Notes: generated by a model from the sequence alone, not told the origin. Positions 50,717-59,966 are shown, counted from the stretch's first letter. The stretch is DNA of 64,000 nucleotides from Oscillibacter ruminantium GH1 (GCF_000307265.1 NZ_DF158896.1:317441-381440); one strand, 5' to 3'. Translations and numbers: made by a program.

Positions 50717-51934
50717 ATGAAAAAGTTTCTTGCACTTGCGATGGCCCTTGCGATGACCTTTGCTCTGGCTGCCTGCGGTGAAGACGCCGGCGGTGGAGCC
50801 GCCGCCAGCGGCAGTGCGTCTGCTTCCGGCAGCAACCCTGTGCTGAAGGTGGGCGTGTTTGAGCCCGCTTCCGGCGACAACGGCGCCGGAGGCAAGCAGG
50901 AGGTACTGGGCATCCAGTACGCCAATCAGGTGGTTCCCACGGTGGACATCGGCGGTCAGACCTATGATATCCAGCTGGAGATCGTGGATAACCAGTCGAC
51001 CACCGATAAGGCCATCACCGCCGCCCAGTCTTTGGTGAACGCGGGCGTGTCCGTGGTGCTGGGCTCCTATGGCTCCGGCGTATGCATTGCCGCCGCCCCC
51101 ACCTTTGAACAGGCGCAGATTCCCGCCATCGGCTGTTCCTGCACCAACCCCGCTGTCACGGAGTTGAATCCGTATTACTTCCGCGTCTGCTTCCTGGATC
51201 CCTTCCAGGGCAGCGTTATGGCAAACTTTGTCTCCGAGCAGTTCAGTGCCAAGAAGGCCTACGTCCTGACCATGCTGGGCGAGGACTACGGCTCCGGCCT
51301 TGGCACCTATTTCACGCAGGCGTTTCAAAATCTGGGCGGCGAGGTGAAGTCCGAGACGTTCCCAGAGGGAACCTCTGATTTCTCCGCGTATCTCCAGAAT
51401 GCGGTGACGTTCGGTGCGGATGTGATCTTTGCTCCCTCCGCCACTACCTATGCCTCTTTGATCATCGGTCAGGCGGCCAAGTCCGGCGTCAACATTCCTA
51501 TCACCGCCGGCGATACTTGGGAGTCTTCCGTCATTTTGGATGCGCAGAAGGGCACCGATCAGCAGGTGTACTGCTCCACATTTTTTGACGAGAACGACGA
51601 TTCCGGCCTTGCCTCCACCTTTGTCAAGGGCTTCAAGGAATTCCTGAACGCCGACGCGCAGAACCTGACCAACAACGGCGGCAACGACATCGTGGCGGCT
51701 GTCTCCGCGCTGGGTTATGACTCTTACATGACTGCCATCGAGGCCGTCAAGCTGGCTCAGTCCACTGCTGGCGCGGACATTCAGGCCGCTTTGTTCAAGG
51801 TGGACTTTGACGCGGTTACCGGACATATCACCATGAACGCCGACACCGGCGACGCCAACAAGACCGAGGCTTACATCAAGCAGGCGACCGACGGTACCTT
51901 TACCTTCGTGAAGCGCCAGTCCGTGGCAGGCTGA
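50717..51934 (+). CDS. livJ: Branched-chain amino acid type ABC substrate-binding lipoprotein
   Basis: A 405-residue type I periplasmic-binding protein. Signal peptide with lipobox LAAC, then an Ala/Ser/Gly linker. The mature protein has the Leu/Ile/Val-binding layout: VLKVGVFEPASGDNGAGGKQEVLGIQYANQVV, EIVDNQSTTDKAITAAQSLVNAGVSVVLGSYGSGVCIAAAPTFEQAQIPAIGCSCTNP. The exact amino acid ligand is not evident. AGGAGG precedes the ATG at 50717. It is separated from livH by a terminator and two hairpins, which should give more binding protein than permease. Confidence 0.92.
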   Translation: MKKFLALAMALAMTFALAACGEDAGGGAAASGSASASGSNPVLKVGVFEPASGDNGAGGKQEVLGIQYANQVVPTVDIGGQTYDIQLEIVDNQSTTDKAITAAQSLVNAGVSVVLGSYGSGVCIAAAPTFEQAQIPAIGCSCTNPAVTELNPYYFRVCFLDPFQGSVMANFVSEQFSAKKAYVLTMLGEDYGSGLGTYFTQAFQNLGGEVKSETFPEGTSDFSAYLQNAVTFGADVIFAPSATTYASLIIGQAAKSGVNIPITAGDTWESSVILDAQKGTDQQVYCSTFFDENDDSGLASTFVKGFKEFLNADAQNLTNNGGNDIVAAVSALGYDSYMTAIEAVKLAQSTAGADIQAALFKVDFDAVTGHITMNADTGDANKTEAYIKQATDGTFTFVKRQSVAG

Positions 51935-51966
51935 TCGAAACCGGCCTAAAAACCGTACGACGCAAA

Positions 51967-51997
51967 GCGCGGGCGGGGATCCCCCGCCCGCGCTTTT
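51967..51997 (+). terminator. Terminator-like hairpin after livJ
   Basis: A 12-bp GC-rich stem (51967-51978 with 51982-51993) and TTTT. Probably leaky, as livH-F would need its transcript. Confidence 0.75.
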
Positions 51998-52018
51998 CTA
52001 ATCCCAGCAATTCTGGCT

Positions 52019-52082
52019 TGCATCGAGCCGAGAGCCGAAGGGTTCGATGCAGAACAGAATAAAACCCGCGCTTTGGCGCGGG
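52019..52082 (+). repeat. Two further hairpins in the livJ-livH gap
   Basis: An 11-bp stem (52019-52029 with 52041-52051, one G.U) and a 7-bp stem (52065-52071 with 52076-52082). Confidence 0.6.
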
Positions 52083-52133
52083 ATTTGATCCGCAATCCTA
52101 CTTTTGGAAAGCGGAGAGAACGGAGGGAATTCC

Positions 52134-53012
52134 ATGCTTGACAAAATCCTGCCCTATCTGCTGGCAGGCATTTCTGTGGGCGGGCAGTATGCCCTGATCG
52201 CCATCGGCTACACGATGGTGTATGGCATCCTGCGCCTGATTAACTTTGCCCACGGTGATATTTTCACGGTTGCCGGCTTCATTATGGTCTATGCCGCCGC
52301 GACCATGCCCCTGAGCGTTTCCATTCCTTTGACCATCGTGCTGACGGTGCTGCTGGGCGTGTTGGTGGAAAAGGTGGCCTACCGGCCGCTGCGCACCGCG
52401 CCCCGCATGTCCGTCATGATCTCGGCCATCGGTATGAGCTATCTGCTGCAAAACTCCATGTGGTATCTCACCGGCGGCCTTGCCAAACAGTATCCCGTGC
52501 TGCCTTGGATCAGCGACAGCGTGAACGTGGCGGGGACGACCACCAGCCGCGTCACCATCATCACCCCATTTTTGGTGATTGCGCTGGTTGCGGTTTTGGT
52601 TCTGCTGATCAAGCGGACCAAGATCGGCATGGCCATGCGGGCCGCGTCCCGGGACTTTGAGACGGCGCAGCTGATGGGCATCAAGATCAACAACGTGATC
52701 AGCTTTACCTTTGTGGTGGGGTCGTTTTTGGCGGCGGTGGGTTCCATGCTGTATTTCAGCAATTATGCCACCGTCACCCCCACCGTGGGCGCCATGCCGG
52801 GCTTGAAGGCCTTTGTGGCCGCCGTGTTCGGCGGCATCGGGTCCATTCCCGGCGCGGTGATTGGCGGCTTTATTATCGGCATCTGCGAGAGCCTCATCAA
52901 AGGCGCGGGGCTGACCACGTTTTCCGATGCGTTTACGTTTGCCCTGCTGATCGTGATCCTCGCGGTCAAGCCCACCGGCCTCTTCGGAGAGAATTTGACG
53001 GAGAAGGTGTGA
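52134..53012 (+). CDS. livH: Branched-chain amino acid ABC permease, LivH type
   Basis: A 292-residue membrane protein with about eight hydrophobic segments. Family blocks: GGQYALIAIGYTMVYGILRLINFAHGDIF and AFVAAVFGGIGSIPGAVIGGFIIGICESL. Starts at 52134 with CGGAGGGAA upstream. It pairs with LivM as the heterodimeric channel; 4 bp to livM. Confidence 0.95.
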   Translation: MLDKILPYLLAGISVGGQYALIAIGYTMVYGILRLINFAHGDIFTVAGFIMVYAAATMPLSVSIPLTIVLTVLLGVLVEKVAYRPLRTAPRMSVMISAIGMSYLLQNSMWYLTGGLAKQYPVLPWISDSVNVAGTTTSRVTIITPFLVIALVAVLVLLIKRTKIGMAMRAASRDFETAQLMGIKINNVISFTFVVGSFLAAVGSMLYFSNYATVTPTVGAMPGLKAFVAAVFGGIGSIPGAVIGGFIIGICESLIKGAGLTTFSDAFTFALLIVILAVKPTGLFGENLTEKV

Positions 53013-53016
53013 CGGA

Positions 53017-54378
53017 ATGATGAAGAAGAACGATCATAAAAAGAGCTGGATCGCCCTGCTGATTGCCGTTGCTGTGCTGGTAGTGGTGGGTCTGCTGGAT
53101 AATCTCCCCGGAAAAATTGTTCCTTCCATGCTTTTGACCGTGCTGCAAAAGGGCGCGATTTATGCGCTGGTGGCTGTTTCCATGAACCTGCTGAACGGGT
53201 TTACCGGCCTCTTTTCTCTGGGGCAGGCGGGCTTTATGCTGCTGGGCGCTTATACATACGCGGTGCTCACCGTTCCCGTGGCGCGGCAGGCCAGCGTCTA
53301 TCAGCGCTATCCCGGCGGCGGCCTTGGCTTTTCCATCACAGAGAGCCTCAGCGGGGCGATGGGGCAGTTCGGCCTTCTGCTGGGCGTGATTTTATGTCTG
53401 ATTCTGGCAGGATGCGTGGCGGGTCTGTTTGCGTGGCTGATCGGCCTTCCGGTTTTGAAGCTGAAAAGCGATTATCTGGCCATTGCGACGCTGGGCTTTG
53501 CTGAAATTCTCCGGGCTGTGGTGCAGTATGATAAGCTGGGGCCTGTGACGAACGGCTCCAACCTGCTGTACGGGTTCACCGGCTTTACCGATTTCCATCT
53601 GGGCAGCCTGAAGCTGACGACGGTGATGCCCTTCTTTTTTGCGGGACTGTGCATTCTGGTGGTGGTGCTGCTGATTAACTCCACCTATGGGAGGGCTTTC
53701 AAGGCTATCCGGGACGACGAGGTGGCGGCTGAGGCCATGGGCATCAACCTTGCAAAGCACAAGCGGATGAGCTTTATGATCAGCTCCTTTTTTGCCGGGG
53801 TTTCCGGCGCGCTGTTGGCGATGTTTCAGGCCAGCGTGCAGGCAACGGCCTTCAAGGCGGCCATGACCTATGAGATTTTGCTGATTGTGGTCATCGGCGG
53901 CATCGGTTCTATTTCCGGTTCGGTCATCGCCTCGTTCCTGTTCGTGGGCTGCTCGGAGTGGTGGCTGCGGTTTCTGGACAACGAGACGATTCTGCAAAAC
54001 TTTGGCGTCAAGGTGAAGTTCGCCGTGGTGCTGGGCATTTTGGTTGTGGCTGCGGCGGCTCTTGGCCTGTGGAATATGAAGCGTAAGGGCAAAAAGCTGA
54101 TTATCCGCGCGGCGCAGGGGCGTCCCACGGTGAACTGGGGGCCGGTGCTGGGTCTGGGCCTTGTGCTGGCGGCACTGCTTTGGGACGTATGGTTCGTCAT
54201 CAGTCCCAATTTGAAGCTGCCGTTGCTGCGCTCCGGCTTCCGGATGGTGGTGTTCTCCGTGGTCATTATGATCGTGGTTCTCTTCTTCCGGGAGGGCATT
54301 ATGGGAGACAAGGAACTGTGGGACCTTGGTAAAAAGAAGCGGTCTGCAAAAGCAAAGGCAGGTGCTGGCAATGAGTGA
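53017..54378 (+). CDS. livM: Branched-chain amino acid ABC permease, LivM type, with extended C-terminus
   Basis: A 453-residue permease; the core carries the LivM blocks MNLLNGFTGLFSLGQAGFMLLGAYTYAVL, AIRDDEVAAEAMGINLAKHKRMSFMISSFFAG and MTYEILLIVVIGGIGSISGSVIASF. Residues after about 330 form an extension with a Lys/Arg-rich loop and two more hydrophobic segments (VLGLGLVLAALLWDVWFVI; FRMVVFSVVIMIVVLFF) and a basic tail, longer than usual LivM. Overlaps livG by 8 bp. Confidence 0.92.
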   Translation: MMKKNDHKKSWIALLIAVAVLVVVGLLDNLPGKIVPSMLLTVLQKGAIYALVAVSMNLLNGFTGLFSLGQAGFMLLGAYTYAVLTVPVARQASVYQRYPGGGLGFSITESLSGAMGQFGLLLGVILCLILAGCVAGLFAWLIGLPVLKLKSDYLAIATLGFAEILRAVVQYDKLGPVTNGSNLLYGFTGFTDFHLGSLKLTTVMPFFFAGLCILVVVLLINSTYGRAFKAIRDDEVAAEAMGINLAKHKRMSFMISSFFAGVSGALLAMFQASVQATAFKAAMTYEILLIVVIGGIGSISGSVIASFLFVGCSEWWLRFLDNETILQNFGVKVKFAVVLGILVVAAAALGLWNMKRKGKKLIIRAAQGRPTVNWGPVLGLGLVLAALLWDVWFVISPNLKLPLLRSGFRMVVFSVVIMIVVLFFREGIMGDKELWDLGKKKRSAKAKAGAGNE

Positions 54379-55285
54379 AAATGTGCTGCGCGTGGAAAAC
54401 GCCACCATGCAGTTCGGCGGCGTGGTGGCTGTGGATAATCTGAATCTGGAGATCAATCAGGGAGAGATTGTCTCCCTGATCGGCCCAAACGGCGCAGGCA
54501 AAACCACCGCGTTCAACGTGATCACCGGCGTATACGCCCCCAGCAACGGGCGGGTGGAATTCTGCGGCGAGACAATTGTGCGCAACCATCCCCAGGGGAA
54601 GATGAAAAAGCTCTATAAGGGCAAGAATCCGGAGCTGTATACCGCTGCCTTCAAAGTGGACGGTGAGGACGCTAAGGAAGCAGAAAAGCAGCGGGAACAG
54701 GCGGCGTTTACCGACAAGATACTGGCACCCACCCCTGACCGCATCACAAAGCTGGGCATGGCCCGCACGTTCCAGAATATCCGATTGTGGAAATCTCAGA
54801 CGGTGTTTGACAATATCCTGATCGCCAAGCACCTGCGCCGCACCAGCAACCTGCTCACCGCCACCTTCCGCCTGAACAAAAAGGAGGAGGAGGCCCAGCG
54901 GGCCGATGTGGAGCGTCTGCTGGAGATCGTGGGCTTGAGCGAGGCGAAGGATGAACTGGCGACCTCCCTGCCTTACGGCAAACAGCGCCGGCTGGAGATT
55001 GCCCGGGCCTTGGCGACGGAGCCGAAGCTCCTTTTGCTGGACGAACCGGCGGCAGGCATGAACCCGCAGGAAACCAACGACCTGACGGAGTTTATCGGCC
55101 GTATCCGCTCCGATCTGGGATTGACGGTGTTTTTGATTGAGCACCATATGGATTTGGTTATGGATATCTCCGACCGGATTTATGTGCTGGACTTCGGCGG
55201 TCTGATCGCCAAGGGGACTCCCGCGGAGATTCAGAACGATCAGCGCGTGATTGACGCATATCTGGGGGTGGCGGAAGATGCTTAA
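54371..55285 (+). CDS. livG: Branched-chain amino acid ABC ATPase, LivG type, with insertion
   Basis: A 304-residue ATPase. Walker A GPNGAGKT at about residues 38-45, signature-like TSLPYGKQRRLEIARAL, Walker B LLLLDEPAAGMNPQE. Between Walker A and the Q-loop (ARTFQNIRLW) an about 45-residue charged insertion (KKLYKGKNPELY...KEAEKQREQAAF) makes it longer than E. coli LivG (255). Overlaps livM and livF. Confidence 0.94.
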   Translation: MSENVLRVENATMQFGGVVAVDNLNLEINQGEIVSLIGPNGAGKTTAFNVITGVYAPSNGRVEFCGETIVRNHPQGKMKKLYKGKNPELYTAAFKVDGEDAKEAEKQREQAAFTDKILAPTPDRITKLGMARTFQNIRLWKSQTVFDNILIAKHLRRTSNLLTATFRLNKKEEEAQRADVERLLEIVGLSEAKDELATSLPYGKQRRLEIARALATEPKLLLLDEPAAGMNPQETNDLTEFIGRIRSDLGLTVFLIEHHMDLVMDISDRIYVLDFGGLIAKGTPAEIQNDQRVIDAYLGVAEDA

Positions 55286-55991
55286 AATTGACAACCTGAA
55301 AGTATCCTACGGCGGCATCCACGCCCTGCGGGGTATCTCTATGGAGGTACCCGATGGAAAGATCGTCACCTTGATCGGCGCCAACGGCGCGGGCAAGTCT
55401 ACCACGCTGCGCACCATCACCGGCCTTGTCAAGGCCGATTCCGGTTCCATCCAGTGGAACGGAAGTGAATTGCTGGGAAGGAGCATCGATCACATTATCA
55501 GCCAGGGCATCGCCCTGTCCCCAGAGGGACGGCGAGTGTTCGCGGATTTAACGGTGCTGGAAAATCTGAAGATCGGCGCCTATCTGCGCAGGAACAAGGC
55601 GGAGATTGAAAAGGACCTGAACTGGGTCTATGAGCTGTTTCCCCGGCTGAAAGAACGGTCTTGGCAGCTGGCGGGAACGCTATCCGGCGGAGAGCAGCAG
55701 ATGCTGGCCGTGGGCCGGGCGCTGATGAGCCGTCCCAAGCTGATGATGCTGGATGAGCCCTCTCTGGGCCTTGCCCCGCTGGTGGTGCAGGACATCTTCA
55801 AGATCATTCAGGAAATCAACAAACTGGGCGTGACGGTCCTGCTGATCGAGCAGAACGCCAACATGGCCCTGAAAATTGCGGACCTTGCCTACGTGCTGGA
55901 AACCGGCAATATCACCCTCTCCGGCACCGGCGCGGAACTGCTCACCAACGAAAAGGTGAAAGAAGCGTACCTCGGCAAGCGGAAGGATTGA
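55278..55991 (+). CDS. livF: Branched-chain amino acid ABC ATPase, LivF type
   Basis: A 237-residue ATPase of normal length. Walker A GANGAGKST, signature LSGGEQQMLAVGRAL, Walker B LMMLDEPSLGLAP. Together with LivG it powers the LivHM channel. The start overlaps livG by 8 bp. A terminator follows after 6 bp. Confidence 0.95.
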   Translation: MLKIDNLKVSYGGIHALRGISMEVPDGKIVTLIGANGAGKSTTLRTITGLVKADSGSIQWNGSELLGRSIDHIISQGIALSPEGRRVFADLTVLENLKIGAYLRRNKAEIEKDLNWVYELFPRLKERSWQLAGTLSGGEQQMLAVGRALMSRPKLMMLDEPSLGLAPLVVQDIFKIIQEINKLGVTVLLIEQNANMALKIADLAYVLETGNITLSGTGAELLTNEKVKEAYLGKRKD

Positions 55992-55997
55992 ATACAA

Positions 55998-56024
55998 AAG
56001 GGAAGCCGCAGGGCTTCCCTTTTT
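55998..56024 (+). terminator. Terminator of the liv operon
   Basis: A 10-bp stem (55998-56007 with 56012-56021) and T5. Confidence 0.85.
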
Positions 56025-56122
56025 GTAACGATCATGACCGCACAAACGTCTAAGAGGTGACGTTCGTACTGTACGGGGCCGTGGCCCAGCCAATTCCACG
56101 GATGCGAAGAAAGGATGATCAT

Positions 56123-57895
56123 ATGAAACGAATAGCTGCTCTTGCCGCCGTATTTGCGCTGACGCTCAGTCTTGCCGCTTGCGCCCGGACGCCTGCCGGA
56201 GCGGAGGAGACCACCATTTACACCTGCGGCGATTTTTCGCTGGGCCTCCCCGCCAAATACGCGGCGTTGCTCACCGTGGAGACAGACCCGGCCACTCTGA
56301 ATGATGGGGAGCTGATCCGGGTGAGCGAGACAAAGTCCATAGAGGCGGGCGCGGCGGAGAACCAGAACTCCCACGACGGCTTCGGCTGGATTTTTTCCAT
56401 CGCACAGGGCGATCAGATGGACTGGGAACAAAATATTGTGAACGACATTGGCGGGCGGCAGGCCTTTGCCAGAGACGGCGACACGTATTACTTTCTGGAT
56501 ACTCCCACCGACGTGCGCTTTTTCCGGCAGGGCGACGGCTCCCTTACGGATTCGCCGGACTTGGCGGAATGGAACGAGCTGAACGAAACGCTTCCTTCTG
56601 CGGCAAAGACGGATTTCATCCAACGCAATCGTTTGGAGGAATGGGACGACGCGGCATTCCGCGCAAGGGACTACACGTATGACAGCGCCCACGCCGTGGT
56701 GCGATATAACCACTATTTCGATTTTGACGGCAGTCGGGATGAGTATTGGCAGCTGATTTTGTCCCAGCCCGCAAAGCAGGGCGCGGACGGAATCTGGTGC
56801 GTGGAGCGGGCCTATGACGTCCTCGGAAATCTATACTACTATTTCCCAGACACCGGCGTGCCCGCCGCGGATTATTATGCGGAGGTGCAGAAAAAAGCCG
56901 ACGGGGGCGAAACCGTGCCGGAGAGTACAGTGCTGGGCGCGGCTCGGGCCTATGTGTCGGATTGCTGGACGGAAAAACCGCCCAGTGAAGACAGCTTCTC
57001 TGTGCTGGACGAGGTGAACGAGGACTATATCGAGCAGAACCAAGCCGTCACCGACATGGTGTCGCGGGTAATGCCCTATGATTGGAACAAGGGCCGGGAG
57101 CCGAAGGCCATGGAGCTTTTGGACTGCATGGGGAATATGGAGTCGGAGAATTGGGGTGTGCTGGGTCGGGATCAATATGGCTCGGAGTGGTGGCCTGCGC
57201 TGGAGAATGCCCTGCTGGACGCGGCGGTGGGTACGGATCAGGCAGAACGGGATGAGGAGATGCTGAAGTGCTTCCTCTCTTACACCAAGACCAGCGGTCC
57301 CATTTATGAAGGGCTGTGCCGCATTTTACAGACGCAGTATCAAGCGGACGGCAAGCTCTTTGCCCAAGAGTTGAAGGAGCTTTCCCCAGCAGAGCGGTCC
57401 CGTATTCCCGCCATGCTGGATAGTTCCGGCGAAATCGGCGGCGGGCGCGCCAAGACCACCGCCCTGATCGTGACGCTGGAGGGACAGAAGGAGGAGATGC
57501 CTGCCACACTGCACGAGGGGGAGGGGTACTCCATTTATATTCCCGACAAGGGGTGGAAGGCGGACCTGAACGACCGGGATTCCGGCGGATGGGAAGACAG
57601 CTGGGAGAGCACCGCCAACAAAGAGGTGGAGCTGCGAGTGGAATTCTTTGCCGGAAAGACGGCGGCAGAAGCCCGTTCCGCGATTTTGACCGAGCATGAG
57701 GACTACGGGTTTATGGACGCCGACGCCAACGGCTATTTTACCGGAACGGACGGCGGGGACGCGGAAACCATGGAGGTCTGGCTGACGGAGGCGGACGGCG
57801 GAACCTACGCCGTGCAGTGCGCGTATCCCGACGAGGCTGCCGAGGGCTTTGGCACACGGCTGACGGTGATTGCCCAGACCTTTGCCCTGTCGTAA
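56123..57895 (+). CDS. Large lipoprotein of unknown function
   Basis: A 590-residue exported protein; the signal peptide ends in LAAC (Cys22). No domain family is recognised. The mature part has three visible zones: about 30-220 with FSLGLPAKYAALLTVETD and FGWIFSIAQGD, a middle helical, Glu/Asp-rich zone, and a C-terminal zone with EGEGYSIYIPDKGWKADLNDRDSGGWEDSW and VELRVEFFAGKTAAEAR that repeats the style of the first. AAAGGATGATC precedes the ATG. It stands alone between the liv terminator and the one at 57998. Possibly an envelope or sensor protein; unknown. Confidence 0.6.
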   Translation: MKRIAALAAVFALTLSLAACARTPAGAEETTIYTCGDFSLGLPAKYAALLTVETDPATLNDGELIRVSETKSIEAGAAENQNSHDGFGWIFSIAQGDQMDWEQNIVNDIGGRQAFARDGDTYYFLDTPTDVRFFRQGDGSLTDSPDLAEWNELNETLPSAAKTDFIQRNRLEEWDDAAFRARDYTYDSAHAVVRYNHYFDFDGSRDEYWQLILSQPAKQGADGIWCVERAYDVLGNLYYYFPDTGVPAADYYAEVQKKADGGETVPESTVLGAARAYVSDCWTEKPPSEDSFSVLDEVNEDYIEQNQAVTDMVSRVMPYDWNKGREPKAMELLDCMGNMESENWGVLGRDQYGSEWWPALENALLDAAVGTDQAERDEEMLKCFLSYTKTSGPIYEGLCRILQTQYQADGKLFAQELKELSPAERSRIPAMLDSSGEIGGGRAKTTALIVTLEGQKEEMPATLHEGEGYSIYIPDKGWKADLNDRDSGGWEDSWESTANKEVELRVEFFAGKTAAEARSAILTEHEDYGFMDADANGYFTGTDGGDAETMEVWLTEADGGTYAVQCAYPDEAAEGFGTRLTVIAQTFALS

Positions 57896-57997
57896 AGAAC
57901 CGTTGATAGATGCAGGCGCTTGCATCGCGCGGGTTTGAAGCCCAAACCCCGGCGGAGCCGCCGTATGGCGGTGTTGATGGATTTCATACGATCCATA

Positions 57998-58046
57998 AAA
58001 GCAAGACCCCGGCGGGACGCACAGCGTCCCACCGGGGTCTTGCTTT
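57998..58046. terminator. Long hairpin terminator between the lipoprotein and ABC exporter genes
   Basis: Arms 57998-58020 and 58024-58046, nearly perfect 23 bp, followed on the plus strand by TTTATAAAAAG and on the minus strand by TTTTATGG. Confidence 0.8.
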
Positions 58047-58063
58047 ATAAAAAGTATAGCGGG

Positions 58064-58681
58064 TTAGGCATACTTCTGCCGCTTGTACATGGCGACGGAC
58101 AGAGGAATGGAAACGGCCGTCAGCACCACCGCCAGCGCGGGAACACCCAGAGAAATAAAGGCGTTCAGCGCTGCCGGAACCTCTTCGTCAGACCCGACCA
58201 CGCCTTGCACCAACCCCGCGCCGCCGCAGGCCAGCACAACGATTAGTAAAATAAAAAACATTCGGCCCTTTTCCACCCCGAAGCGGAACATGGGCGGCAG
58301 CGTCACCGCAATCATAATCAAGCCGATGCAGAAGGAGGGCAGCATTCCGGAGAGTGAGGAATCGTACCCCGAGGGAATGAAGTGACCCAGAATCAGATTT
58401 GCCACGGCGCTCAGCGCGGTGGCGAAGCCAACTGCCAGCCAGCCCAGCGCGTATTTGCTCAAAACAATGTCACCGGGCGTATAGGGCATCATGGCCGCCA
58501 ACTGTGTCCACTTGCTCCGCTCGTCATAGGCCATGGCGGTATAGGGCAGCATTCCACAGTAAACAATGGCGAAGATGCTCATATTCATCCCCGGCAGCAC
58601 GGAGAAAACCACGATCATCACTAAAAACATGCGCATCTGACGGATCAGCACAAAAATATCCTTTTTTAACAGTGCTTTCAT
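58064..58681 (-). CDS. ABC-2 type membrane subunit (exporter permease)
   Basis: A 205-residue protein with about six hydrophobic segments (for example MFLVMIVVFSVLPGM, FFILLIVVLACGGAGLV, FISLGVPALAVVLTAVSIPLSVAM). It resembles the ABC-2 / YtrC-type permeases next to GntR-YtrA operons. The start at 58681 overlaps the ATPase stop (ATGA), giving 205 residues; the longer frame to 58942 overlaps the ATPase gene and is not likely. Substrate unknown. Confidence 0.8.
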   Translation of the reverse strand: MKALLKKDIFVLIRQMRMFLVMIVVFSVLPGMNMSIFAIVYCGMLPYTAMAYDERSKWTQLAAMMPYTPGDIVLSKYALGWLAVGFATALSAVANLILGHFIPSGYDSSLSGMLPSFCIGLIMIAVTLPPMFRFGVEKGRMFFILLIVVLACGGAGLVQGVVGSDEEVPAALNAFISLGVPALAVVLTAVSIPLSVAMYKRQKYA

Positions 58682-59529
58682 GCGTTCTTTTCCCCCTTTA
58701 CCAAAAACAAAATAATATCCTCGATATTGGCCCGCTCTATCTGGAATGCAGAGGAGACTAACGCCCGCCTGACCAACACTCTCGCGCCATAGGGCGATTG
58801 CTCCACACCGCACACCGCCTCGGCGGGGAGATCGGCAAGTTGGGCCTTTGCGCAACTGACTATACCGTACTCGTCCCGCAGCGCGTCCTTCTCCGCGCAA
58901 AAGCGCAGCTGGCCCTTGTGGAGAAACGCAATGTAATCGCACAGCTTTTCAAGGTCGCTGACGATGTGGGATGACATCAGAATGGAGTGGCCCGGGTCCC
59001 GGGTAAATTCGGAAAACAGCTCCAAAATCTCGTCCCGCACGATGGGGTCAAGGCCGGAGGTGGCCTCATCCAGAATCAGCAGCCGGGGACTGTGGCTCAG
59101 GGCCACGGCGATGGCCAGTTTCATGGTCATGCCCCGGGAGTAGTCTTTGAAGAATTTTTTCGGCGGCAGGTCAAAGCGCTTCAAATATCCCTCGTAAACC
59201 GCTGCGTCCCAGCGCTGATAAGTATCTGCCATGACGGAGCCGACCTGCTTTGCATTCAGCGTTTCCGGATAGTACGCCTCATCCAGCACAATGCCCACGT
59301 CCTCTTTCACCTGCTGAAACTCCGGGCTGGCATTGTCTACGCCGAGGACGCTGATTTCCCCGCTGTCGGGCCGAAGAGCGTGCATAATCAAGCGGATGGT
59401 AGTGGATTTGCCCGCTCCGTTTTCCCCCACCAGACCGCAGATGGCCCCCTGCGGCAGAGCAAAGTCCAGATTCTGTATGGCGAAATCGCCAAAGCTCTTA
59501 TTGACATGTTTCATTTCAATTGCGTTCAT
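58678..59529 (-). CDS. ABC exporter ATPase (YtrB-like)
   Basis: A 283-residue ATPase. Walker A GENGAGKST, Q-loop, signature-like DYSRGMTMKLAIAVAL, Walker B LLILDEATSGLDP, switch His in MSSHIVSDLEKL. It has a C-terminal extension typical of YtrB-like proteins. Between the GntR regulator and the permease gene. Confidence 0.92.
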   Translation of the reverse strand: MNAIEMKHVNKSFGDFAIQNLDFALPQGAICGLVGENGAGKSTTIRLIMHALRPDSGEISVLGVDNASPEFQQVKEDVGIVLDEAYYPETLNAKQVGSVMADTYQRWDAAVYEGYLKRFDLPPKKFFKDYSRGMTMKLAIAVALSHSPRLLILDEATSGLDPIVRDEILELFSEFTRDPGHSILMSSHIVSDLEKLCDYIAFLHKGQLRFCAEKDALRDEYGIVSCAKAQLADLPAEAVCGVEQSPYGARVLVRRALVSSAFQIERANIEDIILFLVKGEKNA

Positions 59530-59532
59530 GCT

Positions 59533-59907
59533 TTATTCCCCCTTCAAGATCACGCGCAGAATTTCCTGCAATTCGTCGTCTGTTATCTGACTTTTTCCCG
59601 CGAGGTCTGCGGCGGCCTGCAAATGCCCTTCAATTTCCCGCAGCCGGCTCTCGCGAATCAATTCTGTGTTTTTCTCCGCAACAAAGCATCCTTTGCCTGC
59701 CACGGTGTAGACAAAACCATCCGCCTCCAGCTCGTCATAGGCCCGCTTCGTGGTGATGACGGAGATACGCAGGTCTTTGGCCAGCGCGCGGATGGAGGGC
59801 AGCAGATGCCCCGGCCCCAGCGTCCCCGCCACGATCTGGTCTTTGATTTGAGTGGCAATCTGCTCATAGATGGGTGCGCTGGTGGCGTTGCTCAATACGA
59901 TATCCAT
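59533..59907 (-). CDS. GntR family regulator, YtrA type
   Basis: A 124-residue regulator: winged helix PIYEQIATQIKDQIVAGTLGPGHLLPSIRALAKDLRISVITTKRAYDELEADGFVYTVAGKGCFVA and a short dimer tail, the YtrA subgroup without a large effector domain. It starts the operon with the ABC genes 3 bp downstream. It probably represses its own operon through the palindrome at 59921-59955. Confidence 0.93.
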   Translation of the reverse strand: MDIVLSNATSAPIYEQIATQIKDQIVAGTLGPGHLLPSIRALAKDLRISVITTKRAYDELEADGFVYTVAGKGCFVAEKNTELIRESRLREIEGHLQAAADLAGKSQITDDELQEILRVILKGE

Positions 59908-59920
59908 GCTGTAATCACCT

Positions 59921-59955
59921 CACATACTGTACATAAACAGTATATACAGTATGTG
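59921..59955 (-). promoter_or_regulatory. YtrA-type palindromic operator
   Basis: Perfect 11-bp arms CACATACTGTA (59921-59931) and TACAGTATGTG (59945-59955) with a 13-bp centre. It overlaps the spacer and -10 of the operon promoter and lies 13 bp before the regulator ATG. Confidence 0.8.
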
Positions 59956-59966
59956 CGGATTGTCAA
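59939..59966 (-). promoter_or_regulatory. Promoter of the YtrA-ABC operon
   Basis: On the minus strand TTGACA (59961-59966), 16-bp spacer, TATACT (59939-59944). Confidence 0.75.

Noticed and set aside
52019..52051. GGTTCGA-like T-loop resembling a tRNA
   Set aside because: It is one arm of a simple hairpin; no acceptor or anticodon stem is present.
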